Shown piece by piece: positions 16,217-22,211 of a stretch of 22,211 nt of DNA. Location of the stretch: positions 1 to 22,211 of the forward strand of contig URMQ01000015.1 of the NCBI GenBank assembly GCA_900548955.1. The letters are read 5' to 3'. The notes below the pieces were generated by a model. The model worked only from the letters and a program-made list of their open reading frames with translations, was not told the origin of the DNA and searched no databases. Positions within the stretch are counted from its first letter, which is position 1. Each line of letters opens with the position of its first letter. This DNA comes from an uncultured Eggerthella sp. GTDB lineage: Bacteria > Actinomycetota > Coriobacteriia > Coriobacteriales > Eggerthellaceae. Made by a program: the position numbers and the translations under genes.

Positions 16217-16293
16217 GAAGTGCTCCTCACGTGGGTATTTTAGCTGTCGATAGCGTACCATATTGGCTTTCATTTTCCCTTGTTGTTGTGAGG

Positions 16294-16302
16294 ATTATCC
16301 CA
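16294..16302 (-). promoter_or_regulatory. Extended -10 promoter for the DegV gene
   Basis: Read on the minus strand, TGGGATAAT is a TGn-extended -10 with one mismatch. It predicts a start near 16287 and a leader of about 70 bases before the ATG at 16216. Confidence 0.45.
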
Positions 16303-16443
16303 TATGTAAAGATGGACGAACGTGTTTGCCTTGACCAAATTACGAATGCGTTTATCGCTAGTTTATTCTTGTTTGGATGGTTGAGCTTTGTCAAAATACT
16401 GGAGTAGTTACTACGGTGGATTAATTACATTGAGGGGTATATT

Positions 16444-17448
16444 GTGGAAGGGATAAGCGCGGGCATTTCGCAGATTTTGATTCTTGCGCTTATAGTGGTG
16501 CTTGGCTTTGTTTTGTCTAAGCTGAACTTTATCGATGAACACACCTCAAATAAACTTGTCGCCCTTCTAATTAACGTTACGCTTCCCTGCATGATTATTG
16601 CTTCAACCTCGTCGGTTGAATTCAATCAAATCGCCAATCAAATTCCTCTTGTGTGTGGGTTAGGTATACTACTTTTCTTGGCGATGGTTTTAATTTCTGT
16701 TATTGCTGCATTCTTGCTAAGGGTGAATAGCGATACTTTTGTATGTTTTATTTTTTCGGGAATCTGTACCCAAACCGCCTTTATTGGAGTTCCTGTTATA
16801 GCGGCGGTTTTAGGCGATTCCACCATCATCTTGACCAGTTTAATAGTTGCAATTATCAACGTATTTTTGTTCAGCGTAGGCATAGCCATGCTTGTTGTTG
16901 ACCAGCAACTCCGTGAAAGTAGGGGACAGGTTTCAGCGGATAATCAAAAGAAATTTTCACTAAGTAATGCTCTTTCTCGGGTTTCACTCAGCTGGAAAAG
17001 CTTTATTAATCCGGCATTAGTTGCTGCGTTACTTGCATTGGCGTTGCTGTTTTTCCGTATTCCTGTACCGTATGTGTTAGGCAGTGCTCTAGATATGGTT
17101 GGCGGATTAACGGCACCTATTTCTATGATGGTGATCGGTTTTTATGTTTCACGGATGCACGTAAAAGAATCACTTTCCCAATGGCGTGTATTTCTTTTTG
17201 GTTTTATTCGCTTTTTCCTCGGCTCGGTGGCGTTGTTCTACGTGCTTTCGATTTTCATTACTGATAATCTGATTGTTTCAATAGCGGTACTGGAATTTGC
17301 TATGCCAACAGGAGCTATGGTTCCAGCTTTCATTGCTAGTCATAAAGGTGATGCATTGTTGGCTTCTGAACATACAGTAATTTCTGCAGTACTTTCGTTT
17401 GTGTATTTACCTATCATTATTGCAATTATGATGCTGTTTCCTTTATAG
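16444..17448 (+). CDS. AEC-family membrane carrier (auxin efflux carrier / malate permease type)
   Basis: A 334-residue protein of the Mem_trans (AEC) family, with about ten hydrophobic helices arranged as two five-helix halves. The family marks are the first-half VTLPCMIIAS, GICTQTAFIGVPVIAAVLG in the middle of the first half, and the second-half equivalent EFAMPTGAMVPAFIA with the conserved proline break. A charged loop at about residues 155-175 separates the halves. Members carry organic acids such as malate, or other small anions; the substrate cannot be read here. The GTG start at 16444 has GAGGGG six bases upstream. It is divergent from the DegV gene; the link between the two is not evident. 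Confidence 0.87.
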   Translation: MEGISAGISQILILALIVVLGFVLSKLNFIDEHTSNKLVALLINVTLPCMIIASTSSVEFNQIANQIPLVCGLGILLFLAMVLISVIAAFLLRVNSDTFVCFIFSGICTQTAFIGVPVIAAVLGDSTIILTSLIVAIINVFLFSVGIAMLVVDQQLRESRGQVSADNQKKFSLSNALSRVSLSWKSFINPALVAALLALALLFFRIPVPYVLGSALDMVGGLTAPISMMVIGFYVSRMHVKESLSQWRVFLFGFIRFFLGSVALFYVLSIFITDNLIVSIAVLEFAMPTGAMVPAFIASHKGDALLASEHTVISAVLSFVYLPIIIAIMMLFPL

Positions 17449-17586
17449 GTAGGAAGTATAAAAACAATTTGCACTTTTTAGGTATGTGTGACTAACTATT
17501 CCTAGAGAGCTGAATGCGTTTAAAAGGCAATTTTTACAGATATAGATTGGTTTTTTACTAAGAATATAACCCAAGCTTTTAACTCG

Positions 17587-18120
17587 TTAGAGAAGATAGA
17601 ACCCTAATTCAGCCAAAAAGATACCTAGTAAGGCTCCCGCTACCACGTCTTTGGTGAAGTGAACACCGGATAGTACCCTTAGAACGGCAAGCATTACTCC
17701 TAGGACAAATATACAAACTGCAATTTGTGAGAAGGGACACTTAAACCAAAAAGTTATTGCTATTACAAAGATTGAAAAAACGTGCCTGCTGGGAAAAGAC
17801 TTCCCTTTAGTGTTCTTGGGTATAAGGGGCTGTGTTTCGAAAACTTCATAGGGACGTGGCGCATTGATTGCTTTTCGCAGCAGCGTAAGCAGAACAAAAC
17901 ATACAAGAGGAACTACTAAAGCGTCAAAAAAATCTGAATACAAAAAATATTCCAATGTGAATTTAAGACTGGGGCTCCAAAAAAATAAATAGATAAGCAA
18001 ACAAGGATAAGCAACATAGATTGCTTTGGTGATTATGCTGTTGAATAGCGGTATCCCTTTAGCGAGCATAGGTTTCGCAGAAACAGTATTAATCATATGT
18101 TCGTAAGTTTCTTTTTTCAT
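17587..18120 (-). CDS. PAP2-superfamily membrane phosphatase
   Basis: A 177-residue membrane phosphatase of the type 2 phosphatidic-acid phosphatase family, acting on lipid phosphates or undecaprenyl diphosphate. All three active-site motifs are present: RKAINAPRP (motif 1, basic plus RP), FPSRH (motif 2, the PSGH equivalent with Arg for Gly, carrying a catalytic-site histidine), and LRVLSGVHFTKD (motif 3, R-x5-H-x3-D with the nucleophile histidine). Five or six membrane helices surround them. ATG 18120 is the likely start, but no ribosome site is visible; a TTG at 18144 would add eight residues. It follows lysR on the same strand after a 119-bp gap and could be cotranscribed. The substrate is unknown; undecaprenyl-diphosphate recycling is possible. 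Confidence 0.85.
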   Translation of the reverse strand: MKKETYEHMINTVSAKPMLAKGIPLFNSIITKAIYVAYPCLLIYLFFWSPSLKFTLEYFLYSDFFDALVVPLVCFVLLTLLRKAINAPRPYEVFETQPLIPKNTKGKSFPSRHVFSIFVIAITFWFKCPFSQIAVCIFVLGVMLAVLRVLSGVHFTKDVVAGALLGIFLAELGFYLL

Positions 18121-18239
18121 CAACCATTCTTGTCTACTAAGCAATGCTTGTGTTTTTCGCTAGGTATTAGCTTCTGCTTTGTTTATAAAGCCTTTCCGCT
18201 GGTTGGCAGAAATACAAAGCGTATTCAATTGGTAAAGCT

Positions 18240-19130
18240 TTATTGTAGTTCCAGAACATCACTTTGTTGCAGGCGTTTAGTAGCGAATTCAATAAAATGA
18301 CGTGCTGCTGGAGCGCAGGTGTTCTTATCAGGTATAGCAATTCCTACCAGGATTGCCTCGGAAGGTTCAATAGGAACTTTACTTACCTTAAAGTCGTATT
18401 TTTCTGTTGAGAGGCTATTAGTAATGGTTATACCCATTCCCGCTTCAATCATGCCAAGAGTGGCCGCGGTTTCAATAGTTTCATAAGCTATTCTTGGATG
18501 AAGGTCATGGCGGGATAGAACGCCTAGAGTGTCGATGTCTTGGCCTTTACCAGGCATAATGAAATCTTCGTTACTGCATTCTTCTAATGAATAACATTTT
18601 TCATTGGCAAGCGGATGATTAGCGGGTAAAACTGCAATCATGGGGTCATGAGCCAGTGGGATCCAATCATAAGTTGTACGTGGATCATAGCTCATGAATC
18701 CAAAATCAACCTCTTTGTTATCAAGCCATTCGGATATTTCTTGATGAATGCCTTCCATGACACGAATTTCAATATTGGGGAATTGTTCGCGAAATGCTTT
18801 GAGTACTTTTGGTAGCCAATGAGATGCAACGCTGGGGTAGGAGCCAATCGTTACGCTACCAACGGAAAGTCCTTTAAGTTCTGCACTCATTTGGAAAAGT
18901 CGGTCTTCTTCTTGGATAATTGCACGTGCTATAGGCAATATGCGCTTGCCATTTTCCGTTGGTTTAACGCCACTACGTGTACGCTCAAGAACAGAAAAGC
19001 CAACGTCTTTTTCTAAGGCAGAGATTAGCTGGCTTACTCCTGAGGGAGTATAGGCAAGTTCTTTTGCTGCTTTGGAAAAGCTTCCCAGATCTACTGCTTT
19101 TATAAAAGCGCGATAACGTGATGTTTCCAT
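18240..19130 (-). CDS. LysR-family transcription regulator
   Basis: A 296-residue LysR-type regulator of usual length. The N-terminal winged helix-turn-helix covers residues 1-60: METSRYRAFIKAVDLGSFSKAAKELAYTP begins it, here cited by its key part GSFSKAAKELAYTPSGVSQ. The linker helix and the effector-binding domain follow (VTIGSYPSVASHWLPKVL from about 92, then GIHQEISEWLDN and the hinge region ending in a two-lobed fold). The ATG at 19130 has only a weak AGAAAGA upstream. It is divergent from the eamA-type transporter, the classic arrangement for LysR regulators and their targets, so the transporter is the likely target. The effector is unknown. Confidence 0.92.
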   Translation of the reverse strand: METSRYRAFIKAVDLGSFSKAAKELAYTPSGVSQLISALEKDVGFSVLERTRSGVKPTENGKRILPIARAIIQEEDRLFQMSAELKGLSVGSVTIGSYPSVASHWLPKVLKAFREQFPNIEIRVMEGIHQEISEWLDNKEVDFGFMSYDPRTTYDWIPLAHDPMIAVLPANHPLANEKCYSLEECSNEDFIMPGKGQDIDTLGVLSRHDLHPRIAYETIETAATLGMIEAGMGITITNSLSTEKYDFKVSKVPIEPSEAILVGIAIPDKNTCAPAARHFIEFATKRLQQSDVLELQ

Positions 19131-19209
19131 TTCTATCTTTCTCTATTGATACTGTTGTACGAGGATTTGAACGAATTCTTATGATTATTAGCAATGGTTT
19201 GCTTGCGGT

Positions 19210-19256
19210 TTTTACTTGAGAAGATTGCTTTTAAGTAAAACTTAACACATAGTTAA
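19210..19256. promoter_or_regulatory. Candidate LysR operators between lysR and eamA
   Basis: TTTTACTT (19210-19217) is the exact inverse of AAGTAAAA (19233-19240) across 15 bp. TTAAC (19242-19246) and GTTAA (19252-19256) form a second dyad that contains a T-N11-A pattern, as in LysR boxes. Both lie 80-115 bp upstream of lysR and just before the proposed leader promoter. Confidence 0.45.
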
Positions 19257-19267
19257 TATATTATGGT

Positions 19268-19296
19268 TTTACTAATCAATCAATTCCTTATATAAC
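19268..19296 (+). promoter_or_regulatory. Candidate promoter for the eamA leader transcript
   Basis: TTTACT (19268-19273), a 17-bp spacer, then TATAAC (19291-19296). The start would be near 19303, giving a leader of about 255 bases before the terminator at 19517-19558. Weak elements; AT-rich DNA here offers other choices. Confidence 0.3.
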
Positions 19297-19323
19297 ATAA
19301 CTACCACGTTAGAACGTAGCTTT

Positions 19324-19449
19324 ATGGGGCAACTCAAAGCAGTCATCAAGCTTAGCGTGAAAACGCTTAGGCAAGTGGCTTTACCTATGTGGGCAAATGT
19401 ATCTTTGTCGGTAGTGTATTTTGCTTTACGTGTGCTGCTTTGTGCATAA
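19324..19449 (+). CDS. Possible 41-residue leader peptide in the eamA leader
   Basis: An ATG at 19324 opens 41 codons to TAA at 19447-19449. The peptide is basic at first (LKAVIKLSVKTLR) and then hydrophobic, rich in valine and leucine (SLSVVYFALRVLLCA). Its last codons (Leu-Arg-Val-Leu-Leu-Cys-Ala) lie over bases that can pair downstream, as expected of an attenuator peptide. There is no clear ribosome site, so it could be a chance frame in a structured RNA. The alternative is a small membrane peptide of its own. Confidence 0.25.
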   Translation: MGQLKAVIKLSVKTLRQVALPMWANVSLSVVYFALRVLLCA

Positions 19450-19516
19450 ACTATGTTTCAAACACGTGATGTATCAGGGTGATGCAGGGCAGAGAGCGGA
19501 TTCCTGGTAACTACGT

Positions 19517-19558
19517 AATTCCTCATCGTGTACTGTAGGTACGATGAGGAATTCTTTT
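19517..19558 (+). terminator. Strong intrinsic terminator in the eamA leader
   Basis: AATTCCTCATCGT (19517-19529) pairs with ACGATGAGGAATT (19541-19553), 13 bp without mismatch, then CTTTT. The ATG at 19544, in frame with the transporter, sits inside the 3' arm, so it is not the real start. A rival helix between ACACG-(TG)-ATG (19462-19471) and CATCGTGT (19524-19531) would open it. This is attenuator-like. Confidence 0.85.
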
Positions 19559-19600
19559 ATATTGGATCATTCCACGACGGTTGAATGGAAAGATAAGTCA

Positions 19601-20539
19601 ATGCATCTCTCGATAAAAATTGATTGGCGAGTTTTTGCTCCGATGCTTGTTGCTATAGCAGGTGTTTGCTGGGGTGTAATCGGCTTGTTTTCTACGTATT
19701 TATCGTCTACTGGTTTGCGTCCTGAACAAATAACGGTAGTTCGGTGCGTTATTGCAGCGGGAGCCATAGGGTTATTCTTGCTTGTGCGTAAACGAAGTGC
19801 TTTTGTGATAAGACTTAAAGACATTTGGATGTTTTTAGGTACCGGAATTCTAAGCATAGCTTTTTTTAACGTTTGCTATTTTGCTTGCATAGATTTGTGC
19901 GGACTTTCTTTTGCGGCAATTCTTCTGTATACCGCTCCTTGTTTTGTTGTGCTGTTATCTGCTGTGTTTTTTAAAGAAAAGCTAACGCGTCAACGCGGCA
20001 GCGCGCTCGTTCTTGCTTTTGTTGGTTGCCTACTTGTGGTGGGTGTTGGATCGGGAGAATCGTCACTTTCGGGGTTTGGTATTCTTGTTGGTCTTGCTTC
20101 GGGTATTGGATATGCGCTTTATTCAATTTTTGCCCGAGTTGCACTAAAACGATACGAAGCTCCAACGGTTATGTTTTACACTTTTCTTTTTGCTTCGCTG
20201 ACCCTAATTCCTTTTTCTGAGCCGCAGGCTATTGTTGCTTTAGCCAGCGATTCTTCTGCTGCATTGCTGGTAATGATTGCATTAGCCTTGGTTTCTACCG
20301 TAACCCCTTTTGCTTGTTATACCGTTGGCCTTGCACATATGGAAACCGGAAAAGCATCCATCATGGCTTTTATTGAACCAATGGTTTCTCTTCTGATTGG
20401 CATTTCAGTGTTTGGGGATGTGCTTACCTTTACAAACGGCTTAGGAATTGTAGCTATTTTGATAGCGGTTGCTTTATTGAATATGCCCGAAGAAAAAATC
20501 TTGCACCTTAATAAAGCTTTTCGAAATAGGTCTTCTTAG
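19601..20539 (+). CDS. DMT/EamA-family transporter
   Basis: A 312-residue drug/metabolite transporter with ten hydrophobic helices in two EamA repeats. The first is about residues 12-140 (AGVCWGVIGLFSTYL, VVRCVIAAGAIGLFLLV, FFNVCYFACIDLCGL) and the second about 155-290 (LVGLASGIGYALYSIF, PFACYTVGLAHMETGKASI, FIEPMVSLLIGI). The conserved MxFxEP-type end of repeat two reads MAFIEPMVS. Members export amino acids, nucleosides and other small molecules; the substrate is not evident. The ATG at 19601 is chosen over one at 19544, because GGAAAG lies eight bases upstream and the 19544 ATG is inside a terminator arm. It is divergent from lysR and behind a long attenuator-like leader. Confidence 0.88.
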   Translation: MHLSIKIDWRVFAPMLVAIAGVCWGVIGLFSTYLSSTGLRPEQITVVRCVIAAGAIGLFLLVRKRSAFVIRLKDIWMFLGTGILSIAFFNVCYFACIDLCGLSFAAILLYTAPCFVVLLSAVFFKEKLTRQRGSALVLAFVGCLLVVGVGSGESSLSGFGILVGLASGIGYALYSIFARVALKRYEAPTVMFYTFLFASLTLIPFSEPQAIVALASDSSAALLVMIALALVSTVTPFACYTVGLAHMETGKASIMAFIEPMVSLLIGISVFGDVLTFTNGLGIVAILIAVALLNMPEEKILHLNKAFRNRSS

Positions 20540-20549
20540 ATTTACTGAC

Positions 20550-20569
20550 GAATCTTTTGATTCATTTTG
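20550..20569 (+). terminator. Weak terminator after eamA
   Basis: GAATC-TTTT-GATTC (20550-20563) followed by ATTTTGT. A 5-bp stem is short, so this would be a weak terminator. Confidence 0.35.
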
Positions 20570-20665
20570 TGAGTTTTGCACCGGGATTTTTCTGAAAAGA
20601 GATTATTGTAAATAGAGTTTTTTACTAGTACTGCCTATAGATTTTCGCCTTTATCAGCCTTGCCT

Positions 20666-20674
20666 TGCTATACT
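20666..20674 (+). promoter_or_regulatory. Extended -10 promoter for the phosphohexomutase gene
   Basis: TGCTATACT is a TGn-extended -10 element with one mismatch. It predicts a start near 20681 and a leader of about 140 bases, which carries the repeats at 20701-20817. Confidence 0.45.
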
Positions 20675-20751
20675 GCTTTCTAGTTCGCAAACACATAATG
20701 CTTACGATAGTAGGTATGTTTAAAATGCTAATGTGGGCATACGTAACTCTT

Positions 20752-20817
20752 TTGTAAGTAACTATCGTTTAAGTCGCTACTGATTAGTAAGTAACTACCG
20801 TTTAAGGAGAGGCTGAC
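20752..20817 (+). repeat. Tandem 33-bp duplication before the phosphohexomutase gene
   Basis: Copy 1 (20752-20784) and copy 2 (20785-20817) match at about 25 of 33 bases, and the core GTAAGTAACTA, T or C, CGTTTAAG is 19 of 20. The end of the copy-2 core overlaps the AAGGAG ribosome site (20804-20809). The upstream CTTACGATAGT (20701-20711) is inverse to ACTATCG-TT-TAAG in copy 1 and, with one mismatch, copy 2. Confidence 0.75.
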
Positions 20818-20819
20818 AC

Positions 20820-22211
20820 ATGGATTGTCGTTCTGTATACGATCTTTGGTGTGAGAAGGTAACTGATCCAGAATTACGTTCCGATTTGGATTCAATGGCA
20901 CAGGATGATACGGCTATTGAAGATGCGTTTTATCGCAGTCTCGAATTCGATACTGCAGGCTTGCGTGGTGTACTTGGCGCAGGCACCAACCGCATGAATA
21001 CTTATACGGTAGGTCAAGCCACTCAGGGTATTGCGAATTATATTACTAACCAAGCAGGTGAAGGAGAACCTGGTACGGTAGCTATTTGTTACGATTCGCG
21101 TATTAATTCGGAATTGTTCGCTCATACTGCAGCGAGTGTTTTGGCTGCTAATGGAATTACATCATACGTGTATCCTCGTTTGGAGCCTACTCCTGCCTTG
21201 TCTTTTGCAACTCGTTATTTGAATTGTGCAATGGGCATTAATGTAACTGCTAGCCATAATCCTAGCCAGTACAATGGATATAAAGCCTATGGTCCTGATG
21301 GATGTCAGATTGCATCGGATATGGCAGATGCTATTACTGAATGTATTGGTGATGTAGATATTTTCAACGACGTAAAAACTATGTCTTTTGAACAAGCTAA
21401 GGAGCAGGGCCTTGTTCAGATGATTGGCGAAGAAGTTCTAGATGCTTTCCTTGATGCCGTATATGAACAGCATGTTCCTCAAAATGACGACGATCCTTTG
21501 CGCGTTGTGTATACGCCACTCAATGGAACGGGCTTAGAATGCGTTACTCGCATTTTGCAACGTATTGGAGTAAGTGATATTCATGTTGTGGAAGAGCAAG
21601 CACAACCTGACGGTAATTTCCCCACCTGCCCTTATCCTAATCCTGAAAATCGTGACGCACTAGAACGTGGCATTGCCTTGTGCGAGCAGGTTCATCCAGA
21701 CTTACTCCTTGCAACTGACCCTGATGCGGACCGTGTTGGAATTGCAGTTAAAGATGGTGATGACTACAAACTACTAAGCGGTAATGAAGTAGGAGTTCTC
21801 CTGTTAGATTTCATTTGTCGCAGTCGTGTAGCGGCAGGTAACATGCCGGCAAATCCTGTAGCGGTTACCACTATTGTTTCTTCTAGCATGGTAGATCCTA
21901 TTGCTGAACATTACGGGGTAGAGGTTCGTCGTGTTCTTACAGGCTTTAAATACATTGGTGGCGTTATCGCGGAACTTGAACAAGACAATCGTAGTGAAGA
22001 TTTCATTTTTGGTTTTGAAGAAAGCTATGGCTGTCTGATCGGCACACATGCCCGTGATAAGGATGCGATTGTAGCCACAATGGCCCTTTGTGAAGCAGCT
22101 GCTTATTATAAATCCAAGGGTATGAATCTCTGGGATGCCATGGTAGATATGTATGAACGCTATGGCTACTATAAGGACGATATCAAATCTATCTCCTTAT
22201 CCGGTATCGAA
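20820..22211 (+). CDS. Phosphoglucomutase / phosphohexomutase, 3' end beyond the window
   Basis: The first 464 residues of an alpha-D-phosphohexomutase of the PgcA/YhxB type (usually about 570), which interconverts glucose-1- and glucose-6-phosphate for glycogen, wall and sugar-nucleotide metabolism. The phosphoserine loop NVTASHNPSQYNGYK has S145; the metal loop ATDPDADRVG has D300, D302 and D304; the sugar loop GFEESYG has E400, E401 and S402. EFDTAGLRG near residue 43 is the N-terminal family mark. The ATG at 20820 has AAGGAG ten bases upstream, a slightly long gap. The last domain is cut off by the window edge. Glucose versus mannose specificity is inferred from the length and motif set. 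Confidence 0.93.
   Translation, partial: MDCRSVYDLWCEKVTDPELRSDLDSMAQDDTAIEDAFYRSLEFDTAGLRGVLGAGTNRMNTYTVGQATQGIANYITNQAGEGEPGTVAICYDSRINSELFAHTAASVLAANGITSYVYPRLEPTPALSFATRYLNCAMGINVTASHNPSQYNGYKAYGPDGCQIASDMADAITECIGDVDIFNDVKTMSFEQAKEQGLVQMIGEEVLDAFLDAVYEQHVPQNDDDPLRVVYTPLNGTGLECVTRILQRIGVSDIHVVEEQAQPDGNFPTCPYPNPENRDALERGIALCEQVHPDLLLATDPDADRVGIAVKDGDDYKLLSGNEVGVLLLDFICRSRVAAGNMPANPVAVTTIVSSSMVDPIAEHYGVEVRRVLTGFKYIGGVIAELEQDNRSEDFIFGFEESYGCLIGTHARDKDAIVATMALCEAAAYYKSKGMNLWDAMVDMYERYGYYKDDIKSISLSGIE

Noticed and set aside
16312..16407. 31-codon ORF between the DegV and AEC genes
   Set aside because: It has no ribosome site, overlaps the probable DegV promoter region, and is of a length expected by chance.
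19303..19558. T-box, cobalamin or other known riboswitch in the eamA leader
   Set aside because: I looked for the T-box GGTGGNACCGCG core, the B12-box GCCACTG, and FMN, TPP and SAM cores, and found none. This is by eye only; a covariance scan would be decisive.
19544..20539. Transporter start at ATG 19544
   Set aside because: This ATG lies inside the 3' arm of a 13-bp terminator stem and has no ribosome site, and the first 19 residues (before MHLSIKIDW) have no family feature. ATG 19601 is better.
1..22211. Mobile element, prophage, CRISPR, or tRNA/rRNA gene
   Set aside because: No transposase, integrase, spaced repeat array or cloverleaf was seen. The repeats present are short and confined to single leaders.

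Overview
The window looks like chromosomal DNA from a low-to-mid-GC Gram-positive bacterium (GC judged by eye, roughly low-to-mid 40s percent). Evidence includes strong AGGAGG-type ribosome sites, several TGn-extended -10 promoters, GTG and TTG starts, U-tract hairpin terminators, and a housekeeping set including acetate kinase, phosphotransacetylase, DegV, YugP-type protease, AEC carrier and phosphoglucomutase. A low-GC coriobacterium (Atopobium/Lancefieldella-like) is my best guess, but this is inference. There are no rRNA or tRNA genes, phage, transposase or CRISPR array.

Layout. 1-650: a small single-pass membrane protein of unknown function. 660-1808: a TerC-family (Mn exporter type) gene behind a clear yybP-ykoY manganese riboswitch with an overlapping terminator. 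1884-2923 (minus): a lipid (diacylglycerol-type) kinase gene split by a one-base frameshift. 3044-6525: a plus-strand run of ribonuclease D, YugP-like zinc protease, and xseA-xseB (exonuclease VII, overlapping genes). 6699-10998: acetate kinase (plus) and phosphotransacetylase (minus), separated by a CPA1 sodium/proton antiporter (minus). The two Pta-AckA genes are therefore not in one operon. The 240-bp gap upstream of the antiporter is dense with repeats, hairpins and a terminator.

11126-14974: a family-2 glycosyltransferase, DNA polymerase IV (minus) and an aminotransferase-fold protein that has lost its PLP lysine and two arginines. 14975-15343 is a gene-poor gap. 15344-17448: divergent DegV (fatty-acid-binding) and AEC carrier genes. 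17587-19130 (minus): a PAP2 phosphatase downstream of a LysR regulator. 19131-20539: a long leader and then a DMT/EamA transporter divergent from lysR. The leader holds a 41-codon ORF and a strong terminator whose 3' arm contains an in-frame ATG, and it resembles a leader-peptide attenuator. 20666-22211: a phosphohexomutase (phosphoglucomutase type) cut by the window end, with a tandem duplication in its leader that touches the ribosome site.

The most interesting parts are not whole systems but regulatory leaders: terC (known riboswitch), antiporter (unrecognised repeat RNA), eamA (attenuator-like) and the phosphohexomutase (two rival pairing partners over the ribosome site). The predicted inactive aminotransferase-like protein is the other main item. 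I do not see a multi-gene novel system such as a defence island.
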